Source: Enterococcus alishanensis (GTDB lineage Bacteria > Bacillota > Bacilli > Lactobacillales > Enterococcaceae). From it: a stretch of DNA of 64,000 nucleotides. The position numbers and the translations under genes are program-made. The first letter of the stretch is position 1. Every line of letters begins with the position of its first letter. The DNA is taken from contig NZ_JAHUZB010000002.1 of the NCBI RefSeq assembly GCF_019218635.1, positions 310,001 to 374,000 on the forward strand. The letters are read 5' to 3'. The notes beneath the pieces are model-generated. The model saw only the letters and a list, made by a program, of their open reading frames with translations, ran no database searches and had not been told where the DNA came from. Positions 28,450 to 37,716 of the stretch are shown in pieces.

Positions 28450-29406
28450 CTAATTATTTTCCCAATGTTGGCGCATTTGATCCAATAAGTCGATAACATC
28501 TTTAGTATAGAAAAGTGATTGATTTGTTTTTTTGTTAACTATCATGTCAGTCATATTCTTGATTTCATAATTCATGGCTTGATTGCTATCACCAACTTCG
28601 ATAAATTCGTGGGTACCATCATTGAAAAATATTTCGGCTTTGTTTGCGCGGGGATAATCATCTACAGTAATATAACCATTTTCAAAGGCGACAATCCCTT
28701 TTTTGGGCATCTTAGCTTGAAAAGTTAAAGTAACAGCCGCTAATTCATTTTTATTATTTTGTAAAATCGTCACAGATTGTTCATCAACACCTGTTTCAAA
28801 AGGAACCATTGTTGAAGCAATCACTTGTGGTTGGGCAGTCATAAACCAACGTGCAAAGGAAACAGCATAGGTGCCAATATCTAATAAGGCGCCACCAGCT
28901 AAATCAGGGTTAAAGAAACGATTTTTTGGATCAGGTTCTTTGTAGCTGCCAAAAGGTGCCTGAATCATTTTTAATTTTCCTAACTTATTTGTATCTATCA
29001 AGCGATGTAATTCGTGATATAATGGCATATTGAAGATGGTCATTGCCTCAGCTAGAATTAAATGATTTTTTTCAGCTAAGACCATCGCTTCTTTTAGTTC
29101 AGCACTATCCATCGTAATAGCTTTTTCAGCTAATACATGTTTACCGGCGTTTAAAGCCTTTAAAATGTGTTCATGATGTTGACGATTTGGTACTGCAACA
29201 TAGATAATGGAAATATCAGGATCGGCTAATAATTCATCATAGCTGCCATATGCTTTTGACAAATTATATTTTTTTGCAAAGGCCTCAGCTTTATCTAAGC
29301 TTCTTGAAGCACAGGCTGTTAGTTGACTATCTTCTTGATGGAAAGATTCAGCAAAATCGTTAGCAATACCGCCTAATCCGATAATGCCCCATTGTATTTT
29401 TGACAT
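28450..29406 (-). CDS. Gfo/Idh/MocA-family NAD(P)-dependent oxidoreductase
   Basis: A 318-residue dehydrogenase. ATG at 29406 with AAGGAGTT upstream is preferred to the longer frame from 29436. The Rossmann fold starts at once (IQWGIIGLGGIANDFAES); the conserved catalytic-lysine block appears as HVLAEKAITMD (the usual EKP is EKA here). The C-terminal alpha/beta domain has DPKNRFFNPDLAGGALLDIGTY. Family members oxidise or epimerise sugars and inositols. No sugar operon is adjacent, so substrate is undetermined. Confidence 0.9.
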   Translation of the reverse strand: MSKIQWGIIGLGGIANDFAESFHQEDSQLTACASRSLDKAEAFAKKYNLSKAYGSYDELLADPDISIIYVAVPNRQHHEHILKALNAGKHVLAEKAITMDSAELKEAMVLAEKNHLILAEAMTIFNMPLYHELHRLIDTNKLGKLKMIQAPFGSYKEPDPKNRFFNPDLAGGALLDIGTYAVSFARWFMTAQPQVIASTMVPFETGVDEQSVTILQNNKNELAAVTLTFQAKMPKKGIVAFENGYITVDDYPRANKAEIFFNDGTHEFIEVGDSNQAMNYEIKNMTDMIVNKKTNQSLFYTKDVIDLLDQMRQHWENN

Positions 29407-29521
29407 AAAAACAACTCCTTTTTTTAAGTATAGCAATAATTCTTAAATTATTTCAATCAATTAAGTAAAGGACTAGGCAATTTTGAAAATTTCAGTAAAA
29501 TAGATGTGGAGGAAAGAAAAA

Positions 29522-30049
29522 ATGAATCAAGTATATTTAGATTTAGTGTTGAATGCAATTATTGAACAATACCGTAGCGAAAAAGTTTTTTATGAGGAAA
29601 TACTGGGTGCGGATGAAGCGAGTTGGTTAGCTTTTAAGCAAGGTGAGTATACTTTTTCAGCTGAAACCAATCAAAAAATTAAAAATTTATTTAGTGATTA
29701 TGAATGGATGCTGAGCCAAAAAGTAATTCGTCAAGCCATTTTATTTCCTGAAAAACGCCATACAGCCGTAGCTGAATATCGTGAAATGAAGACGATTGTA
29801 GCAAGGAAATGGATTGCTAGTGGTGTGGCAGAAGTCTCTCTTATTCCTCATAAAAATGGGGAAAAACAAACAGCACGAGATTTTATCGATTTGAGAGTAT
29901 CGATTGATTATCAAACTTGGGGATATAATGATATTTTAAGTTTCCGTTTGCCTGCGCATATGCAAAGTCAAATTGAGACTGCACAAAAACAAACAGCCTT
30001 ATTAGATTGGGTCAATGAAAACTTGACTGAAGCTTATACGTCATCTTAA
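29522..30049 (+). CDS. Conserved protein of unknown function (175 aa)
   Basis: A 175-residue protein starting MNQVYLDLVLNAIIEQYRSE; ATG 29522 has GGAGG (29507-29511) upstream, and the ATG at 29504 overlaps that site. The N-terminal two thirds look helical, the rest mixed. I see no membrane segment or known motif. It is followed 32 bases later by the VanY-like gene in the same direction, so it may be co-transcribed with the wall-enzyme pair. Confidence 0.65.
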   Translation: MNQVYLDLVLNAIIEQYRSEKVFYEEILGADEASWLAFKQGEYTFSAETNQKIKNLFSDYEWMLSQKVIRQAILFPEKRHTAVAEYREMKTIVARKWIASGVAEVSLIPHKNGEKQTARDFIDLRVSIDYQTWGYNDILSFRLPAHMQSQIETAQKQTALLDWVNENLTEAYTSS

Positions 30050-30081
30050 TAAGGTAGACAACCATGAGAGGATTTTTTTAG

Positions 30082-30855
30082 TTGAAACAATTATTAGGTA
30101 TTTTATCAGTTATTGTCATGTTCGGCATGGCGGGCTACTCAATTTTTTTCAGTACCAGCCCAGCTATTTCTGAAAACCAAACCGAAAGCACACAATCCAG
30201 TACGCAAAATTCTGAAGCAAAAAAAACAGCGGTTCAAAAGGAATTCCCTGATTTAAAAGCCAGTGATTGGAATATGGTCTTAGTGGGTCCTTCTAATAAA
30301 ATTGCTAGCGAGGTGGCTGAAGATCAGTTAACAACGTTATCTGATAATTCTCATCAATTAGATAGTAGAGTAGCTGATGCTTATGAACAATTTTCTAATG
30401 CTGCAACAGAAGCTGGTTATCCGTTGGTAGTTGTTTCTGCCTTCCGGTCAGTTGCAACACAAGAACAAGTTTTTAATGCTAATGTTCAGACGCTCGAGGC
30501 ACAAGGGTATAGTGCAGAAGATGCAAATACTGAAACTAAAAAAACAATTACTGAGCCTGGATTCAGTGAACATCACACAGGGTTAGCTATTGATGTTGTT
30601 GATCAAAGTTGGTACAACAATTACAGTACAACAGTTTTAGATTCTGCTTATGGTGAACAACCAGGCGCCCAATGGATTGCTGAAAATGCACCCAAGTATG
30701 GATTTATTATTCGCTACCCTGAAGGAGAAGAAGCTGTAACTGGTATTACTTATGAACCATGGCATCTTCGATATGTTGGAGTAAATGAAGCCGAATATAT
30801 TAGTGAGCGTAATATGACCTTTGAAGCCTTTCTAAATCAATTGAACGGAAATTAA
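30082..30855 (+). CDS. D-alanyl-D-alanine carboxypeptidase, VanY type (M15B)
   Basis: A 257-residue zinc peptidase that trims the terminal D-Ala of peptidoglycan stem peptides outside the membrane. TTG 30082 has GAGAGGA 9 bases upstream. The N-terminal hydrophobic segment (about 4-25) is a signal anchor, followed by a Ser/Gln/Asn-rich linker. Zinc ligands are visible: H164 and D171 in SEHHTGLAID and H228 in EPWHLRYVG; the SAFRSVATQEQV block is also typical. Without vanS/R or vanH genes nearby it is a housekeeping enzyme, not evidence of glycopeptide resistance. Confidence 0.92.
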   Translation: MKQLLGILSVIVMFGMAGYSIFFSTSPAISENQTESTQSSTQNSEAKKTAVQKEFPDLKASDWNMVLVGPSNKIASEVAEDQLTTLSDNSHQLDSRVADAYEQFSNAATEAGYPLVVVSAFRSVATQEQVFNANVQTLEAQGYSAEDANTETKKTITEPGFSEHHTGLAIDVVDQSWYNNYSTTVLDSAYGEQPGAQWIAENAPKYGFIIRYPEGEEAVTGITYEPWHLRYVGVNEAEYISERNMTFEAFLNQLNGN

Positions 30856-30864
30856 GGAGAAATT

Positions 30865-31476
30865 ATGCCAAGAAAAAAACTAAAAAAACGCAAACTAACT
30901 ATCTCAACGCCTCTAATTGTTTTGGGGGCGTTGATGATTGGTCTAGCCGGCGTTTTTTCTTTCTATATTTTACCAAGCCTGAATAGATATGAGAGTCAAA
31001 CCAATATTGAGAATATGAGTCATGATGAATTTATTCAGACTTTGGAACCCCACGCAAAGCAATTACAACAAAGTTATGGTATTCTACCAAGTATTATTTT
31101 GGGACAGGCAATTTTAGAGTCAAACTGGGGGCAGTCAACTTTAGCCAGTCAATATTATAATTTATTTGGCATAAAATCATCTGGTAACCAATCAAGTATC
31201 CATTTGGAAACACAAGAATATGTCAACGACCAATGGATTACCATCCAAGGGAATTTTCGTGTATATCAATCTTGGGAAGAATCAATGGATGATCATACGT
31301 TATTATTTGTGAATGGAACAGATTGGAACAGTGATTTATATAAAAATGTGTTAAGTGCTACTAATTATCAAGAAGCGGCGACAGCGCTACAAACTGCGGG
31401 TTACGCTACTGATCCCGATTACGCCCAAAAAGTAATTAATGTTATTGAGACCTATCAGTTGAACCAGTACGACTAA
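30865..31476 (+). CDS. Peptidoglycan N-acetylglucosaminidase (GH73, LytG-like)
   Basis: A 203-residue membrane-anchored wall hydrolase. Basic N-terminus, then a transmembrane anchor (about 15-37) and a GH73 domain: the catalytic Glu in AILESNWGQSTLA, YNLFGIKSS, and FRVYQSWEESMDDH are family blocks. No LysM or SH3 wall-binding repeats, so it acts close to the membrane. ATG 30865 follows AAGGAG overlapping the stop of the VanY gene, so the two wall enzymes are an operon. Confidence 0.92.
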   Translation: MPRKKLKKRKLTISTPLIVLGALMIGLAGVFSFYILPSLNRYESQTNIENMSHDEFIQTLEPHAKQLQQSYGILPSIILGQAILESNWGQSTLASQYYNLFGIKSSGNQSSIHLETQEYVNDQWITIQGNFRVYQSWEESMDDHTLLFVNGTDWNSDLYKNVLSATNYQEAATALQTAGYATDPDYAQKVINVIETYQLNQYD

Positions 31477-31522
31477 ACATATTAGAATGAATTTAGAGAA
31501 GTACTGGGAAGGAATGATGAAA

Positions 31523-32194
31523 ATGGACGCACCAGAAATTATGACAGATTTAAAACAAGATATTGTTCGGGTACCAAAAGTTATCAAAGAAGCATCTGGA
31601 ATTATTTTCTTTGGGAAGAGAATACGTTCAATTATTTTTACGACTGATATTGCCATAATCAGAAATACAGACGCGGAGGCGGTCATCGCTGTGTATCCTT
31701 TTACACCACATCCAGCAATCACCAAAAGTATTATTGAGGCTGCAGATATCCCAGTTTTTTCTGGCATTGGTGGGGGCTTAACTCATGGGCAAAGATCAGC
31801 GTATATGGCTTTGTTTGCGGAAGCGCAAGGTAGTCTTGGAGTAGTTGTAAACGGACCGACGCCAGTTGAAACAATTGCTGAGGTCAACAACGTTATTGAT
31901 ATTCCAATCATCAGTACGGTTACTTCAATTCATTCAAAAATTGACGAAAAACTAGCAGCAGGTGTAAAAGTTATCAATATTTCTGCGGCTAAAGATACGG
32001 TTGAAACAGTTAAATATTTCCGAGAGAATTATCCTGATTTGCCAATTATTGCCACTGGTGGCCCCGATGAAGAAACGATTCAAAAAACAATTGAAGCTGG
32101 GGCGAATGCCATAACATATACGCCACCTTCAAATGGAGAATTGTTTAGTTCGAAAATGAAAAAATATCGGAAGCAAGAAGAATCAGAAAAATAA
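31523..32194 (+). CDS. TIM-barrel-like protein of unknown function
   Basis: A protein of about 223 residues if started at ATG 31523, 9 bases after AAGGA; ATGs at 31487, 31514 and 31517 are in frame but poorly placed relative to that site. The sequence alternates strands and helices with phosphate-binding-like glycines (IPVFSGIGGGLTHG, then PIIATGGPDEETIQKTIEAGANAITYTPP), resembling TIM-barrel phosphate binders such as HisA/HisF or dihydrodipicolinate relatives. Streptococcal homologues are, from memory, annotated loosely as hydrolases. No specific reaction can be assigned. Confidence 0.7.
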   Translation: MDAPEIMTDLKQDIVRVPKVIKEASGIIFFGKRIRSIIFTTDIAIIRNTDAEAVIAVYPFTPHPAITKSIIEAADIPVFSGIGGGLTHGQRSAYMALFAEAQGSLGVVVNGPTPVETIAEVNNVIDIPIISTVTSIHSKIDEKLAAGVKVINISAAKDTVETVKYFRENYPDLPIIATGGPDEETIQKTIEAGANAITYTPPSNGELFSSKMKKYRKQEESEK

Positions 32195-32199
32195 AGGTG

Positions 32200-32234
32200 A
32201 AGACCATTTCAAATGAATGAAGTGGTCTTTTTTA
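32200..32234 (+). terminator. Terminator
   Basis: An 11-bp stem (AAGACCATTTC with GAAGTGGTCTT, one G-U) followed by TTTTTT. Confidence 0.88.
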
Positions 32235-32284
32235 TATTCAATTTCATTTTATCATCTAGTATAATAAAAAAAAGAGGTGTGTTT

Positions 32285-32779
32285 ATGAAAAAGAAAAAAA
32301 GACAAGTAACAGATTTAGAGACGATCAAAGAATTTGTCGCTGAAACCCAAGTTGCAAGATTAGCTTTTTTCGATGAAGAATATCCTTATATTGTGCCAGT
32401 AAATTTTGCTGAAAAATGGCAGGAAGATCAGCTTATTTTGTATATTCATGGAGCTAAAGATGGGAAAAAAATTGATTTAATTAAGAAAAATCCAAAGGTA
32501 GCTATTGAAATGGATGGGAAGCATGAATTGATTGCAACTGGTAGAAATGCAGCTGGTTATTCTTATGCTTATCAAAGTTTAATTGGTTTTGGTGAGGTGG
32601 AAATTATCGAAGAGTTAGCTGAAAAACGTCAAGCGCTGGAAGATTTGATGGCTCACGCAGCTCCGATGGCTGAATATGATGAAATTCCAGAAAAAATGAT
32701 TAAAATTACCGGTATTTTAAAAATAACTTTAAATAGCTATACAATGAAACAAAATCCACCAAAAAAGACGTCTAATTAG
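32285..32779 (+). CDS. Pyridoxamine 5'-phosphate oxidase-like flavoprotein
   Basis: A 164-residue split-barrel flavin-binding protein of the PNPOx-like/NimA group. ATG 32285 has AAAGAGGTG just upstream; a longer frame starting in the preceding terminator is rejected. The family pattern VARLAFFDEEYPYIVPVNF, then LYIHGAKDGKKIDLIKKNPKVAIEMDG, is clear. Such proteins bind FMN or F420 and reduce varied substrates; some confer nitroimidazole tolerance, but that cannot be inferred here. A TATAAT at 32260-32265 may be its -10. Its last residues are encoded by the terminator stem shared with the opposite gene. Confidence 0.85.
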   Translation: MKKKKRQVTDLETIKEFVAETQVARLAFFDEEYPYIVPVNFAEKWQEDQLILYIHGAKDGKKIDLIKKNPKVAIEMDGKHELIATGRNAAGYSYAYQSLIGFGEVEIIEELAEKRQALEDLMAHAAPMAEYDEIPEKMIKITGILKITLNSYTMKQNPPKKTSN

Positions 32780-32790
32780 ACGTCTTTTTT
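32762..32790. terminator. Bidirectional terminator overlapping two convergent stop codons
   Basis: A palindrome AAAAAAGACGTCTAA/TTAGACGTCTTTTTT spans the ends of both genes. The plus-strand stop is at 32777-32779 and the minus-strand stop at 32772-32774. Confidence 0.92.
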
Positions 32791-33443
32791 CTGATTGATA
32801 GGCGATAACCCTCAAAATATTCTGGTTTATTTCGGCTAGCAAACCAAGCGTAAATCCCCATAATCAAAGCACCAATTGTGTTGGTTAATAAATCTCCCAT
32901 CGTATCCATCAAAGCAGCCCGACCAACTAAAAGCGTTCCTCCAGAAGTCGCATAGCGTTGCAAATTCATATTTGCGACAGTGTCACAGAGAAATTCCCAA
33001 AACTCCCAAAAAACACCACAAGTTCCGGCAAAAGCAAAACCAAACAATAAAAATAGCCATGGAGAAGTTTTGTTAATGCTAGCATTTTTCATCAAGATAC
33101 CGATTAATCCGTACCCTAAGGCAGTCAACACCATGGGGCTAACGGCATGTAAAATTTTATCCCAAAAAGAAATGATTGAAATCATGTGGAGAGAAGTTCC
33201 TAGAAAGACTGATATTATTAAGAAAAACCAGTAGAAATAAACAATTTTATCTGGAATAACAATTTTCAATAATTTATTAGCGATTTCCGGTAGAAAAATT
33301 AAGACAATTCCGGCAAGACATTCAATCAAAAAGATAATTCCTTGTTTTGTTGAGTATTTACTAATAAAAAATTCATAGAGATTATAAATAAAGCAGAGTG
33401 TTCCAAAGGCTACTAATCCTAATTGCATTTTACGATAAGTCAT
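32772..33443 (-). CDS. Multi-pass membrane protein of unknown function (DUF2238/YjdF-like)
   Basis: A protein of about 223 residues with six or more transmembrane helices. I start at ATG 33443; GTG 33452 would add three residues. Conserved-looking acidic and aromatic residues lie between helices (FWDKILHAVSP, GVFWEFWEFLCDTV, ALMDTMGDLLTNTIGA), a pattern seen in YjdF/DUF2238 proteins. The start overlaps the preceding gene's 3' end, so it is co-translated with the deoxyribosyltransferase-like gene. Function unknown. Confidence 0.75.
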   Translation of the reverse strand: MTYRKMQLGLVAFGTLCFIYNLYEFFISKYSTKQGIIFLIECLAGIVLIFLPEIANKLLKIVIPDKIVYFYWFFLIISVFLGTSLHMISIISFWDKILHAVSPMVLTALGYGLIGILMKNASINKTSPWLFLLFGFAFAGTCGVFWEFWEFLCDTVANMNLQRYATSGGTLLVGRAALMDTMGDLLTNTIGALIMGIYAWFASRNKPEYFEGYRLSIRKKTSN

Positions 33444-33942
33444 TAATTTCACCAGTTTCTAAAAATTTTTGAATTCCATGAAGAAAGTCTTCTTCGTTAT
33501 TGGTTATTTGACCATTTAATTTCACTAAACCAGCGGTAAAAAGATTCAAATAATGAAATTGATTTTCGGCTGTTTCTTGTAAAGCAGCTAATTTTTTCTG
33601 GTTATCCGCACCTTGTTGGCGCGTATCAGAATACAATCCAATTACTGGAATTTCTTTCGCAAAAGCAATACCAATCTCTGATGCTACACCGGGATCAATT
33701 ACTAAACCGTCCAAAATAGCAATTAATAAATCACTTTTTAACACTTCATCAGCATCTGCTTGAGCAATCATCTTGCTATCAGCATAAGCGGATTTTTCAT
33801 TAATATCGCCATTTTCTTGAGGAAGATAAACTGTCACTTGGTGATTTAATTGACGAATTTTTTTCACCAAATAAGCATTGTACCGCAAATCGCTATTGGC
33901 AAACATTGGTGCTGCAAAATAAATATGTTTAGAAATAGTCAC
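33430..33942 (-). CDS. Nucleoside 2-deoxyribosyltransferase family protein
   Basis: A 170-residue protein starting at GTG 33942, 8 bases after GGAGGC. Family blocks: KHIYFAAPMF near the N-terminus, ADADEVLKSDLLIAILDG, and DPGVASEIGIAFA, which supplies the catalytic Glu of these enzymes. They swap bases between deoxyribonucleosides in salvage; some relatives are hydrolases of modified nucleotides. The gene overlaps its upstream neighbour by 14 bases and its downstream neighbour too, a compact three-gene operon. Confidence 0.88.
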   Translation of the reverse strand: MTISKHIYFAAPMFANSDLRYNAYLVKKIRQLNHQVTVYLPQENGDINEKSAYADSKMIAQADADEVLKSDLLIAILDGLVIDPGVASEIGIAFAKEIPVIGLYSDTRQQGADNQKKLAALQETAENQFHYLNLFTAGLVKLNGQITNNEEDFLHGIQKFLETGEINDLS

Positions 33943-35146
33943 TAAAATACGCCTCCATATCAGGTAATGTTGTTTCTAAGAGTGAGATGGCTTTTTTATC
34001 AGCTTCTAAGCGCTCGATTCGTGCCAAATAAGAAGCTCTGCGATAATTCATCATCATGCAAGTTAAAGTCTGAATATCTAGTTTAACTTTTTGACCTTTT
34101 GGCTGATCTGTTACAGTCAATCGTTCGTTTTCGTCCCAGCTTAAAGCAAAAATACCATTGTTCCATTCCGCTGCTGGATCACTGACTTCAAAATAAAAAT
34201 CAGCGACTGGTTTGAAAAACGGATAAGCCATTAAAAATTCTTTCACATCGACAATGCGAGCCATAAAGTAAGGTGCAATGGTTTCGGTTATTTCGCTATC
34301 GTCTAATAAAAATGATAATGGTTCGTTTTTAAAAATATCTCCTTGCACCCAGTAAATCATTGAAAAATGCGCACTGATAAAATTCCACAAACCATTTCTT
34401 GCTGCTTGATTTAAATAATACATCTCTTTAATATGAAATACTTCTTCTTCAATCCAATAAAACATCACACCCATTGGCTGCTGCTTTTGATCATAATAAA
34501 TCGCAGCTGTTCGTTCTTCTTGATTTTCAAAGCGCCAGTATTCATCCCAGTTTAACGGTTTACGGATCATTGCGCCATGATTTTGCAATGCGAATTCATT
34601 ATAAACTTTATAAACATCTGGATCATCGACATCTTTTCGTTCAACAATTCCTGGTACATCAACCGTTTTAGGTAATTGCGTATCACGAATTTTAAAGGAA
34701 AGTTTATCAGACATAATTTCCCAACCTTTACGACGATAGTAAGGGATGTTATAAGGATATAAATAAGAAATCCATTGTTTGTCTTTTCGCATTTCTTTAA
34801 GAGCTAGTGAAATTAGGTCTTTCATTAAACCATGATTGGCATATTCAGGATAAGTACCCACGCCAGTGACACCACCCATTTCGAAAACTTTGCCGTGAAT
34901 ATTTACTTGGCAAGGATAGATAGCAATCTGTGAGATTAATTGATCACCATTAAACCAACCAAAAACTTTTGATTGCTCTAATACTGGTTTTTTTGCTCGA
35001 ACCATTTCTCTTTTATTTTCGTAACCGCTGCTTTCAATATCACTTTCGGTGACTTGAAAAACATAACTCAATAATTCGTCATATTGGGCTAAGTGTTCTT
35101 GTCCAACTTTTTTCAAAACTAATTCTCGATTAAAATCATTGTCCAT
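33929..35146 (-). CDS. GNAT-family N-acetyltransferase, Eis-like
   Basis: A 405-residue protein with the three-part layout of Eis-type enzymes: N-terminal GNAT domain (with GGVTGVGTYPEYANHGLMKDL, the acetyl-CoA-binding region, around residues 90-110), a second degenerate GNAT domain, and a C-terminal SCP2-like domain (about 300-405). Eis enzymes acetylate amines, including aminoglycosides in mycobacteria; the natural substrate here is unknown. It is first of a three-gene minus-strand operon. Confidence 0.88.
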   Translation of the reverse strand: MDNDFNRELVLKKVGQEHLAQYDELLSYVFQVTESDIESSGYENKREMVRAKKPVLEQSKVFGWFNGDQLISQIAIYPCQVNIHGKVFEMGGVTGVGTYPEYANHGLMKDLISLALKEMRKDKQWISYLYPYNIPYYRRKGWEIMSDKLSFKIRDTQLPKTVDVPGIVERKDVDDPDVYKVYNEFALQNHGAMIRKPLNWDEYWRFENQEERTAAIYYDQKQQPMGVMFYWIEEEVFHIKEMYYLNQAARNGLWNFISAHFSMIYWVQGDIFKNEPLSFLLDDSEITETIAPYFMARIVDVKEFLMAYPFFKPVADFYFEVSDPAAEWNNGIFALSWDENERLTVTDQPKGQKVKLDIQTLTCMMMNYRRASYLARIERLEADKKAISLLETTLPDMEAYFSDYF

Positions 35147-35252
35147 TCTTTCATCTCCAATTGTTTATTACAGAACTAGTATAGCAAAACCAGCATTATT
35201 TTTCTCTTTTTAAAGCAGTTCGGGGAAAAGACTTTTTTTTATCGGTATTGGT

Positions 35253-35261
35253 TGGTATAAT
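35253..35261 (+). promoter_or_regulatory. Probable lepA promoter (extended -10)
   Basis: TGGTATAAT (TATAAT at 35256-35261 with a TGn extension), 36 bases before the lepA start; T-rich sequence around 35233 stands in the -35 position. Confidence 0.6.
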
Positions 35262-35296
35262 TGAAATTGCTGACTAAAGGAAATGAGGAACTATTT

Positions 35297-37132
35297 ATGA
35301 ATATAGAAGAAATGAAAGCACGGCAAGAGAAGATACGTAATTTCTCAATCATTGCCCATATTGACCATGGGAAATCTACCTTGGCCGATCGAATTTTAGA
35401 GCAAACCAATACAGTGAGCTCTCGTGAAATGCAAGATCAATTATTAGATTCAATGGATCTTGAAAGAGAACGTGGCATTACGATTAAATTGAATGCTGTT
35501 GAATTGCACTATACTGCAAATGATGGAGAAGATTATATATTCCATTTAATTGATACACCGGGACATGTCGATTTTACATATGAAGTATCGCGCTCACTAG
35601 CTGCTTGTGAAGGTGCGGTGTTAGTAGTAGATGCGGCTCAAGGAATTGAGGCCCAAACTTTAGCAAATGTTTATTTGGCGCTTGATAATGATTTGGAAAT
35701 CGTTCCAGTAATTAATAAGATTGATTTACCTGCTGCTGATCCTGAACGTGTTCGTAAAGAAATTGAAGATGTCATTGGTATTGATGCCGAAGATGCAGTG
35801 TTAGCCAGTGCAAAAACAGGAATTGGAATCGATGAAATTTTAGAACAAATCGTATCCATCGTTCCTGCTCCAAACGGAGACTTAAATGCACCGTTGAAGG
35901 CTTTAATCTTTGATTCAGTTTATGATTCTTATCGTGGTGTTGTTTTAAATGTCCGCATCAACGACGGTATCGTTAGACCAGGCGATCGTATTCAATTAAT
36001 GAGTAACGGTAAAACTTTTGAAGTCACAGAAGTCGGGGTCTTTTCACCAAAAGCGGTTCAACGAGATTATTTAATGGTAGGGGATGTAGGTTATATTACA
36101 GCGGCAATTAAATCCGTTCAAGATACGCGGGTAGGGGACACTGTAACTTTAGCAGAAAATCCTGCTGAAGAAGCTTTACCTGGGTACCGTAAGATGAACC
36201 CAATGGTTTATTGTGGACTATATCCAATCGATACTTCTCGTTATAATGATTTACGAGAAGCTTTAGAAAAATTGCAACTAAATGATGCAGCTTTACAATT
36301 TGAACCAGAAACGTCCCAAGCATTAGGATTTGGATTCCGTTGCGGATTTTTAGGCTTACTTCATATGGATGTTGTGCAAGAACGTTTAGAACGAGAATTT
36401 AATTTAGAATTGATTACGACAGCACCATCAGTAATTTATCATGTTAATCAAACTGATGGTACACAAATTGTCGTGGATAATCCAGCAGAATTTCCAGACC
36501 CATCAAAAATTCAAAATGTTGAAGAACCTTTTGTGAAAGCCAATATCATGGTACCAAATGATTATGTTGGTGCAGTGATGGACCTCTCTCAAAGAAAACG
36601 GGGAGAATTCGTTACGATGGATTATCTAGATGATTATCGCGTAAACGTGGTTTACAACATTCCTTTATCAGAAATTGTTTTTGATTTCTTTGATAAACTA
36701 AAATCCAGCACAAAAGGTTACGCGTCACTAGATTACGAAATGTCTGGTTATCGCGAAAGCCGCTTAGTAAAAATGGATATCTTATTAAATGCTGAAAAAG
36801 TCGATGCCCTGAGCTTTATTGTCCATCGAGAATTTGCTCAAGAACGTGGAAAAGCTATCGTTGATAAACTAAAAGCATTGATCCCTCGTCAACAATTTGA
36901 AGTACCCATCCAAGCAGCAATTGGGACAAAAATTGTTGCCCGTACAGATATCAAAGCTTTACGTAAAAACGTATTAGCAAAATGTTACGGCGGGGATGTC
37001 TCTCGTAAGCGTAAATTATTAGAGAAACAAAAAGAAGGTAAAAAACGAATGAAACAAATTGGTTCAGTGGAAGTCCCTCAGGAAGCGTTCATGGCTGTCT
37101 TGAAAATGGATGAGGATCAACCGAAGAAATAA
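35297..37132 (+). CDS. lepA: Elongation factor 4 (back-translocase LepA)
   Basis: The 611-residue translational GTPase. ATG 35297 has AGGA 7 bases upstream; the in-frame TTG-type extension to 35261 overlaps the -10 box and is rejected. G1 [14 protein letters not shown]2/G3 DTPGHVDF and G4 [10 protein letters not shown] are intact, and the LepA-specific C-terminal domain ends with KMDEDQPKK. Length is the same as other Lactobacillales LepA proteins. It stands alone. Confidence 0.97.
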   Translation: MNIEEMKARQEKIRNFSIIAHIDHGKSTLADRILEQTNTVSSREMQDQLLDSMDLERERGITIKLNAVELHYTANDGEDYIFHLIDTPGHVDFTYEVSRSLAACEGAVLVVDAAQGIEAQTLANVYLALDNDLEIVPVINKIDLPAADPERVRKEIEDVIGIDAEDAVLASAKTGIGIDEILEQIVSIVPAPNGDLNAPLKALIFDSVYDSYRGVVLNVRINDGIVRPGDRIQLMSNGKTFEVTEVGVFSPKAVQRDYLMVGDVGYITAAIKSVQDTRVGDTVTLAENPAEEALPGYRKMNPMVYCGLYPIDTSRYNDLREALEKLQLNDAALQFEPETSQALGFGFRCGFLGLLHMDVVQERLEREFNLELITTAPSVIYHVNQTDGTQIVVDNPAEFPDPSKIQNVEEPFVKANIMVPNDYVGAVMDLSQRKRGEFVTMDYLDDYRVNVVYNIPLSEIVFDFFDKLKSSTKGYASLDYEMSGYRESRLVKMDILLNAEKVDALSFIVHREFAQERGKAIVDKLKALIPRQQFEVPIQAAIGTKIVARTDIKALRKNVLAKCYGGDVSRKRKLLEKQKEGKKRMKQIGSVEVPQEAFMAVLKMDEDQPKK

Positions 37133-37629
37133 AATTTTTAAAATGAAAATCCTATTAAATCAGCTTTTTTAAGTTACTAAAAAATGAATAAATGTTTTTA
37201 AATTGACTTAATGCTGTCGATTCAGCTGTCGCTAGCATTAGGTTGTAACAAAAATGAACATTTTCGTGTTGGGGTTTTTATTTTCATAAGGTACGAGTAG
37301 AGCATCTTCTTTTGGAGATGCTCTTTTTTTCTTTACTAAATCAGAAGGAACAGCTAAATAGTAGGGAAATAAATATTCAAAAGGATAAAAATTAGCTAAA
37401 ATAACAAATATCAATTGTTTAACAATAGCAAAATATGATTGACGGATAACCAATACTTCAGATGAAAAAACCGTCTTATTAATACATTGTAAATTAAGAC
37501 AGATATATATAATAAAGATAAAATTATTGAATTGTCCAGTAACTGTTCTTTCTGGTCGAGGTTAATTAGATGTATCTTTTTTTAAAAATATCCACTACTG
37601 ACACTGTCTTTTTAAAGAATTTAAATACA
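37133..37629. other. Intergenic region after lepA with one terminator
   Basis: No convincing gene. A strong plus-strand intrinsic terminator lies at 37299-37332 (AGAGCATCT with AGATGCTCT, then TTTTTTT), about 170 bases after lepA and probably its terminator. A 71-residue minus-strand frame (37238-37453) has no ribosome site and low-complexity hydrophobic composition, so I do not call it. Confidence 0.6.
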
Positions 37630-37676
37630 TAAAAAAACTGTAGACTTTATCCAAATTTTGGATTTTTGCCTACAGT
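37630..37676 (-). terminator. Terminator of the minus-strand hydrolase gene
   Basis: Read on the minus strand, ACTGTAG ... CTACAGT with an inner ATCCAAA/TTTGGAT stem is followed by TTTTTTT. Confidence 0.85.
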
Positions 37677-37716
37677 CTGGAATAGACTATCGATAACTCG
37701 TTTCTTCTTTTACAAA

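Noticed and set aside
30082-30855. VanY-like gene as evidence of a vancomycin-resistance cluster
   Set aside because: No vanH, ligase, vanX or vanRS genes are nearby; the neighbours are wall-turnover genes.
37238-37453. 71-codon minus-strand frame after lepA
   Set aside because: No ribosome site, overlaps a plus-strand terminator, and the hydrophobic AT-driven composition is not protein-like.
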